From contig JAQIWT010001138.1 in assembly GCA_034696485.1 (NCBI GenBank), positions 1-12,235 of the forward strand: a stretch of 12,235 nt of DNA, in the 5' to 3' direction. A program made the position numbers and the translations under genes. Numbering within the stretch: the stretch's first letter is position 1; each line of letters starts with the position of its first letter. This document shows positions 6,813 through 12,235 of this stretch, piece after piece. This DNA comes from Isohypsibius dastychi (Eukaryota; Tardigrada; Eutardigrada; Parachela; Isohypsibiidae). The notes beneath the pieces are model-generated. The model did not search any database. It had not been told where the DNA came from and was given only the letters and a program-made list of their open reading frames with translations.

Positions 6813-7614
6813 CGTGTTGTTCACTAATAACAAAGGACTGCAGAATATGAATTTCTGGACTACGGTACAAACCAGTCAAAATTTCAAACTCACTGGGCCG
6901 CTGCAACCATATGCATATATCCAGCTAAGGTTAGTATCCCATGGACTATACATATGTCGTTGACCAATAATTTACGGGTTTCCACCAAAACGAAACTGAA
7001 GCTCAGTCTCAGGTGTGTCACAATGCTCTCTGTTTTTCTGAACCGCATGACTCACAGCAACTCAAATAAGCGCGAGTTTCGAAAAGGAGTTGGAGTATAT
7101 TTCATTCACAAAATCTGGATAGTGCGCTCGAACCGAAAGGGATGCTGATAAAGTTCAACTCATCTTTAATCAAGATCCGTCAGCGAACGAAATTTTCAAC
7201 AACTGTGCATCATTACCCGCAAGAGTGGATCAGCGAAACTACCTGAAATCAACAACGCAAAAACCATCGCTCCTGACATGTGTGTATGCAGATTCCCCAA
7301 ATCAAATCCGCTAGAATCAAGCATCGAATTCAAACGTGACGAAAAATCTCCAGAAATCTCTCACACCGCTCCTGCAATAAAAAACACTGAATATTTGATA
7401 ACGAATCTCAAAAGATAGGAGCTAAGCAATCTGAATAAACAACAGTAGACATGAAAAGCATGGACCAAATTTCTACCAACATAATATCTTCAGAAAAAAA
7501 GGAAAACACTGAAAAACTAAAAAAATTCTCAAAAACAAGTAAACCTACAAAAGATCAAAAATCAACTAATGACGTGAGCAAATGAAAACATTAGTTTTTC
7601 CATTCTTCTTGATT
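6813..7614. other. Intergenic, no supported gene
   Basis: This stretch lies between the 3' ends of the secreted-protein gene (+) and the SWT1 gene (-), so it should hold both terminal regions. A 64-codon ATG frame (6954-7148, +) has unremarkable basic composition, and I do not support it. A-rich sequence dominates 7480-7560. AATAAA occurs at 7377-7382 on the plus strand without an obvious gene in front of it. I see no repeat or RNA gene. Confidence 0.5.
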
Positions 7615-10600
7615 TTATCCCAACGAGTTCAATCGATGAAATACTAGCAGACGATCGAAAACATAGGTTTCCACACCGAAATTCACCTGCAATTGTTGTG
7701 CCCCTTGAGCATCGCCTCTGCTGATAGCCAGTAGCTTATCCCCAATTTCCGGCAAATACCCATTGAACTGATCAAATTGTTCCGGAAGAGTCAGTTGAGA
7801 TCTCCGTTTGGTAAACAGCTCGAATAAATTCTTGACAGCCAAAATCATTTCGCAAATCTCCTTCATCCCGAACGACTTTTCCGCGCCTTTTTTCGCGACC
7901 AAGATGTTTTGGAATAATCTCTCATCTTCGCGAGTGAAAATGTCCAGAAAAATTCCTGTGCGAAATTGGCAGATTAAATCAACGACGACATCCAGTGAAT
8001 TCCAGGGTAACGGTGTCTCCAACGCCTTAATCCAATGTTTTCCAAATCTATCTCTGGCATGTGTTTTCAAAAGATCCTCCAAAACAATCTTGCAGATTTT
8101 CTCCAAGACATCAATCACAATACGCGCTTGAACGAATCCAACCGGAAACGGTCCTGAAAATAATACATACTGTACCATGTCATAATTGAATTAGTGAGAA
8201 GTCACCAACAACCTTTTGATTTGAACAGGTTTTTAGTTAGAAATAAATCTGTGGAAATCAGATATAATTAACACGAGATTTAGAAAGTTGCACCTCATTT
8301 CGATTTCACAGGCAATTTTCCAAATCCAGAGACAAGAAGATTTGGGGAAAAGATTATTTTATTTTTTTCTTATTTTTTCTTATTTTTATTTTTTTCTGGT
8401 TCCCGAATTAGCGAACTTCCTAAAATAAAAATTTCTTGATTAGTTCTGCTTGTACTTAACGCTCAAAAACAACAGCGACAAAGAACTCATCAATTTTCAA
8501 TAGCAAGTTCAGCATGATCAGTTTGAGCTGACTTTCCACAAGTCAGTTTCTTTTTGAGGCTCACAAAAAACCGTTGTTCGATGAACTCATTTGCGGCCAA
8601 AACCTTCATCGAATTTAGCAGAAAATGGTGAAAATATCAGAAACCATAAAATCTAGCGGTTTATGAATCGAAGAAAATATGAATTTTTAAAAACTTTTAG
8701 CTGTGAAATTATCGACATTTCTGACCGATGTTGCACGCTTTTCAAGGATCGACGATGGGAATACATCAGCGCTTCGAAAATGCAAAAACAAATATCTTTT
8801 CACCGATTCGTAATTAACCATTGAATGATTTCTGAATATTCTACACATACTTCGCTGCTGAATACTGCCTCAAGTGGTGACCGCAAAATGCGGCCACCGA
8901 AGAGCAGTTCTTTGTGAGATAATAGTCAGTGTAGTTTCTAGAAGTCCTTCTATAATACTTCACACAAGAATTTTACCCTTACCTAGAACGCTGCTGAAAT
9001 CTACTTCCGGCGGAGCTCGTGGATCGGAATCCGGCTCAACGATCATCACATCATCCTCCTCACTATCAAACGATTCATTTACGTTAAAATTAGTGAAAAT
9101 GGAAGAACGGTCGTTGAGATGATCGGAGATTTCAGTTCTCAGCTGGCGAGAATTTCGGACGGTATTTGAAGAAGTACTGGAGATGACAGTTCGAGACTGG
9201 AGGTTCTTGTCGTCTGTGATGAGAATAACTGGTTTGGAGGAGGAGGATTGTTGCTGGCGGAAACATTCAAGAATGTGATCATCGTTGCTTTTAAGACTGG
9301 AATGGAAGCCACGACGATAATCCTCGACCGACTGGCCAATTATTCGTCCATCTTGTTTCTCCACAATTCGATCATTTAGATAACTAAAACAAAAAGACAA
9401 ATCCAAAAAATTTCTCCAGTGGGGGATCCTGCCGAACTTTTTAGAACAATCCAAGTTCCGGTTCGGACGGAAGATGATTAATAAGTTGGTTTTCAAACAT
9501 TTACCAAAACTGGCAAAAACGCGGAGAACAGAATTTTTGAAAATGTGAAAAAAACGAAATTTTTGATTTTTGATCCTCAAGCTCATTTTCCAACTTTCCA
9601 ACAAAATAACGGATTTATCTTCAAGACAAGTTATCTTTGAATTTTGCCGAAAATCCCCTCCGTAAAAAACACGATATACAATACTGAAAACCATATGAAG
9701 TCTACAGAAATCACGAAGATCACGACAATATTTGAGAAACTTACTCTGAAATCTCCGAAAAATTAGAATCGGAAGCAAAAAAGCGAGCGGCGCATTTTTA
9801 ATAAGGCAGCGAAGTCTTTAATTCGAAAGAAAATTCGGACACTGAAATTTAATCCTGTCATTTCTTTCATTTCACCTAAAATATTCCGAACGAACTTATT
9901 ACCTACACTCAATCTAGAACTTTTAAAATAAGCATTATCATTACAAGATTTTCGGATTGAACTGTTAGCTGGTATTTCTTCTCAAGTCATTCTGCCACTT
10001 TCGAATATAACGAAATACCTGATTGCATTTTTGGCCGCGGTGATGACTTCCGGTTTCTGGACAGACATCTTCAGCCGATCCAATTCGACAAATACAACAT
10101 GCGGGATCTTGATTCTGACCGTCTCAAACTTCTGACTATCCATCAGCTTCAATAATTCTAATCCCAGAGATCCGACCAGAAAATTGGTATCCAAAATCAA
10201 ATAAATGCTCGCTTGAGTTCTGGCTTCCGGTACGCGCTGATACTTTTTCCCAAGAAAAGTCGCCTTCAGCTCATCTGAATAAAGTTTGGACTCGGTTCGG
10301 ATAGAGTAGACTTGTTCGACTGCATCAACCTCCATGGATTCAGTTTCCTCGACGAAAGAACGCGATTTGGAAGCACTTCCGGTTCCCGAAGCTGAACTCT
10401 GAGAGTAGCCGGAGGAACGACGTATGGACGCATTCAACGGAGTGTATAATCCCTCTGAAAGAACGAAGTAACCATCACGATCACAAAATACCCAAACAAG
10501 TACAAAATTAAATCGATTCTGTCCAAAAAGCCCCGGTTTCTGGAATTCAGCTTTGAAAAAAACGGAAACTGGTGATGGTGATGGTGATATTTATTAATTA

Positions 10601-11311
10601 GAATTGATCGACTTCAAAAAAACCAGTTTTTTACTTTAAATTAATTCACCTGAACTGACAAAATCAGCTCTCGTCACACCGAAACAAAAAATCTAAAATG
10701 AAACCAACCGGAAGTGTCGACTTGAGCCATTCCAGCGCCACTCGTCGATGCCTCTGGACTTCTTTTATCAAATCTCTGGTTTCTCAATCTTTCAACACTA
10801 GCACCAGCACCAGAACCAGCACCAGCTGCAGAGCTAAGTGGCAAAGTCACCGCAGATGCTGCAGAACTTCTCAAAGTGGAAGATTTCGTTGGCGGAGTTT
10901 GGGCAGCATAAGGACGACTTTTATCCCTCACCGCTTCCCTTTTCCTCAAAACTTTTGCTGGAGGAGCATTTAAAGCTTCGTCTTCATCTGGCGCAACAGA
11001 GGGTGAGCTCCTCCGCTTGGAAACAGTGGAAGACTTCGTTTGTCGAGTCAAACTTCTTCCGGATCTTCGCGATGTCTGCGCTTCTTCCACTTGATCGGTA
11101 ACGGCCTACAAAAAAGGAACAAGATCTAAAAACATTGAAGAATTCTGGGAAATGGACGTGCGAAAGCTACCGATGTTTCTTGAGCTGTTTTAGACGATGA
11201 GGACGGATATAAACTCGGAGGATAAAATGCGACGACTCCAGCACGGTTTTTGACGGCGGATTCAGTTGGTGTTGCGGGTTTTGGTGGAAGGTTCTTCGGA
11301 GTTTTTGGCAT
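7615..11311 (-). CDS. SWT1: SWT1-like PIN-domain RNA endoribonuclease, five exons
   Basis: Exons on the minus strand: 11311-11171, 11105-10709, 10454-10019, 9383-8983 and 8153-7615, giving 637 residues with every junction in phase. The N-terminal ~250 residues are low complexity (Pro/Ser/Ala/basic). The PIN domain covers about residues 260-395: ILDTNFLV (D268), VELDRLK (E303/D305), then in the next exon DDHILECF (D359/D360) and LITDDKNL (D382/D383). This matches the four-acid metal site of PIN nucleases. The last exon (about 460-637) is a helical C-terminal region as in animal SWT1. Yeast Swt1 is known to cleave RNA and act in quality control of nuclear mRNPs. The same role here is inferred. 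Start: first ATG of an open exon (MPKTPKNL). Splice sites are good except the exon 2 donor (TCCG|GTTGGT), which was picked by phase and is the least certain boundary. Exon 1 to 2 uses GTAGCT / TTGTAG. Confidence 0.85.
8354..8397. repeat. T-rich low-complexity tract in SWT1 intron 4
   Basis: Forty-four bases are nearly all T with A and a few C (units like TTATTTTTTC). The tract lies in the 829-bp intron (8982-8154) between the PIN and C-terminal exons. On the coding strand it is A-rich, so it is not the polypyrimidine tract of the acceptor. The rest of that intron shows nothing I can name. Confidence 0.7.
10571..10588. repeat. (GGTGAT)3 microsatellite in SWT1 intron 2
   Basis: Three perfect hexamer copies lie in the 254-bp intron between exons 2 and 3 of the SWT1 gene. 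No other feature is seen in this intron. Confidence 0.85.
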
Positions 11312-11884
11312 GATTCAGATTTTCAAGTTCATACGGTCATGCTTTCATCAATTCAGCTGAATCTCTAGAAATAAATCAGCTGATTATTCTTTGAGAGCAC
11401 GTTTCCCCGATAGAAAACATGACAGAAAAGAACGGAGAAAAAAGTGATACCATGAGCTCTTACCTTAGCAGTTGAAGCAGATCAAAATGAAAATGACTCC
11501 CTGATTGAAAAGAACACGGAGCCAGGAACGAGGAAGAGTGTTTCGCAGAATGAACATGGGAATTGAATTCTGGAATTTCGAAGTTGGAAAATGCCATGCA
11601 TGCATGCGAGAGAGCGGAGCCGTTTTACGAAGTTAGAGCGGGTTATTATGCCGTTGAATGGTTCAATGTTGTGGATTTTTGATTTTTCGATCGGCGGAAT
11701 CGGAATTCGGAATGGATTATGGAATGATATTTTCTGTTTTCAGTTTTCACAGATCTATTGTTTTCGCCGCTGCCTTTGATCTTTCCCACTTGTTTGTTCA
11801 CGCAGCGAAACGGTGATCTATGTTCAACTGCGCTGCTTTTTAGGATTCCGTTTGCTGTTTGTTTTCGTCATTTAGCCTGAAAGA
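11312..11884. promoter_or_regulatory. Divergent intergenic region between SWT1 and the right-hand gene
   Basis: The 573 bases between two divergent start codons must contain both promoters and 5' UTRs. No TATA box is placed convincingly. A 12-base palindrome CATGCATGCATG lies at 11595-11606, near the middle. Short 5' UTR introns cannot be excluded. A shared or bidirectional promoter is possible given the spacing, but nothing in the sequence proves it. Confidence 0.45.
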
Positions 11885-12235
11885 ATGAGTCGACGAGCCA
11901 CCATCAAGAAGTAAGTCACCGTTCGAGACAGTTGAAAGTTGAAACCGAAATTGAAAGTTATGTAGTAGTATGGATTATACAGCCACAGCATCCTTGGACA
12001 CTGGGCGAATCGAAATGTGAACGTTGACTCTTTAAAACGTACTAAAAATTATGAAAATATTTCCGTTGATATAAATATACTCTGTATTATAATGTCGTCC
12101 TAAATATCTTCGTTCATTTTCCAGGGTTGCTCCGGTTGAAGTTGCTTTGTCCCCAGCTCAGCGAATGGAAAACATGCTAAAGAAATATAAAATTGCTTTC
12201 AAGAACTGGGATCACTTCGTGCAAGATTTGCTGGA
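11885..12235 (+). CDS. 5' end of an unknown gene (two exons, partial)
   Basis: I do not recognise this protein. Exon 1 (11885-11910) starts at an ATG preceded by an in-frame TAG and encodes MSRRATIK plus two bases. The donor is a consensus AA|GTAAGT (11911) and the acceptor is TTTTCCAG ending at 12124. The intron is 214 bp. Exon 2 restores Lys and continues VAPVEVALSPAQRMENMLKK, then YKIAFKNWDHFVQDLL at the window edge. Splicing removes the immediate TAA that follows exon 1 in the genomic frame. The start is basic and then turns amphipathic and probably helical, with no signal peptide, so a cytoplasmic or nuclear protein is likely. The right edge cuts it after 45 residues. Confidence 0.7.

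Noticed and set aside
6508-6906. 132-codon minus-strand frame
   Set aside because: It is antisense to the secreted-protein gene. The similar antisense frame at 3795-4055 only mirrors the duplicated DNA.
6954-7148. 64-codon ATG frame, plus strand
   Set aside because: No signal peptide, motif or splice support. Its length is within chance for this base composition.
7808-8131. 107-codon plus-strand frame
   Set aside because: It is antisense to the last SWT1 exon, which has clear family continuity.
8960-9778. 272-codon minus-strand frame as a stand-alone gene
   Set aside because: Its C-terminal part is SWT1 exon 4 (PIN residues and phase agree). The N-terminal part is intron read-through, and the last codons run past the exon 4 donor.
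10674-11101. Plus-strand Ser/Arg-rich frames
   Set aside because: They are antisense to SWT1 exon 2, a low-complexity coding exon.

Overview
The window is nuclear DNA of an animal, most likely an invertebrate and probably an arthropod or a close relative. The evidence is genes split by GT-AG introns (many ending TTTCAG, TTTTAG or TTGCAG), a metazoan-style SWT1 PIN-domain endoribonuclease gene, a secreted protein with one peritrophin-A chitin-binding domain (CBM14), and long AT-rich intergenic DNA with short repeats. There are no operons, Shine-Dalgarno sites, CRISPR arrays or phage genes. The species cannot be fixed from the sequence alone.

Layout, left to right. Positions 2-508 (+) look like the last three exons of an unknown gene cut by the left edge. 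Positions 509-2600 are AT-rich and hold two clusters of a diverged repeat of about 70 bp (802-1067 and 1842-1983). Between the clusters lies a weak spliced-ORF candidate (1149-1461, +). Positions 2430-2853 hold secondary-structure-prone DNA: a 14-bp hairpin, a C11/G-rich hairpin, and a perfect 28-bp inverted repeat enclosing CCAAT and TGACGTAA motifs. Positions 2875-4000 look like a graveyard of broken coding pieces: a short unknown fragment, a leucine-rich-repeat (LRR) plus LRR C-terminal-cap-like relic with a stop codon, and a truncated copy of the secreted-protein gene found further right. That copy ends where a foldback element (3998-4171) begins.

Positions 4319-5672 (-) encode a secreted single-CBM14 protein (signal-peptide exon, 823-bp intron, main exon). 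Positions 6323-6718 (+) encode an intact 131-residue secreted protein of no recognised family. It is the full-length relative of the fragment at 3781-3915. Positions 7615-11311 (-) hold a complete five-exon SWT1 gene (637 residues predicted) with the acidic PIN-domain residues in place and phase-consistent junctions. A 573-bp intergenic region separates it from a divergent gene (11885 onwards, +), of which only the first 45 residues are present.

The genes do not form an obvious pathway. SWT1 is a housekeeping nuclear RNA-surveillance gene. The middle of the window is a lineage-specific block of secreted proteins (chitin-binding and orphan) with duplication and decay around them. I found no convincing new multi-gene system. 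The most interesting items are the orphan secreted family with its truncated copy, and the inverted-repeat-bounded, promoter-like segment at 2607-2853. All exon structures are manual inferences from splice signals and reading-frame phase, without transcripts or database searches.
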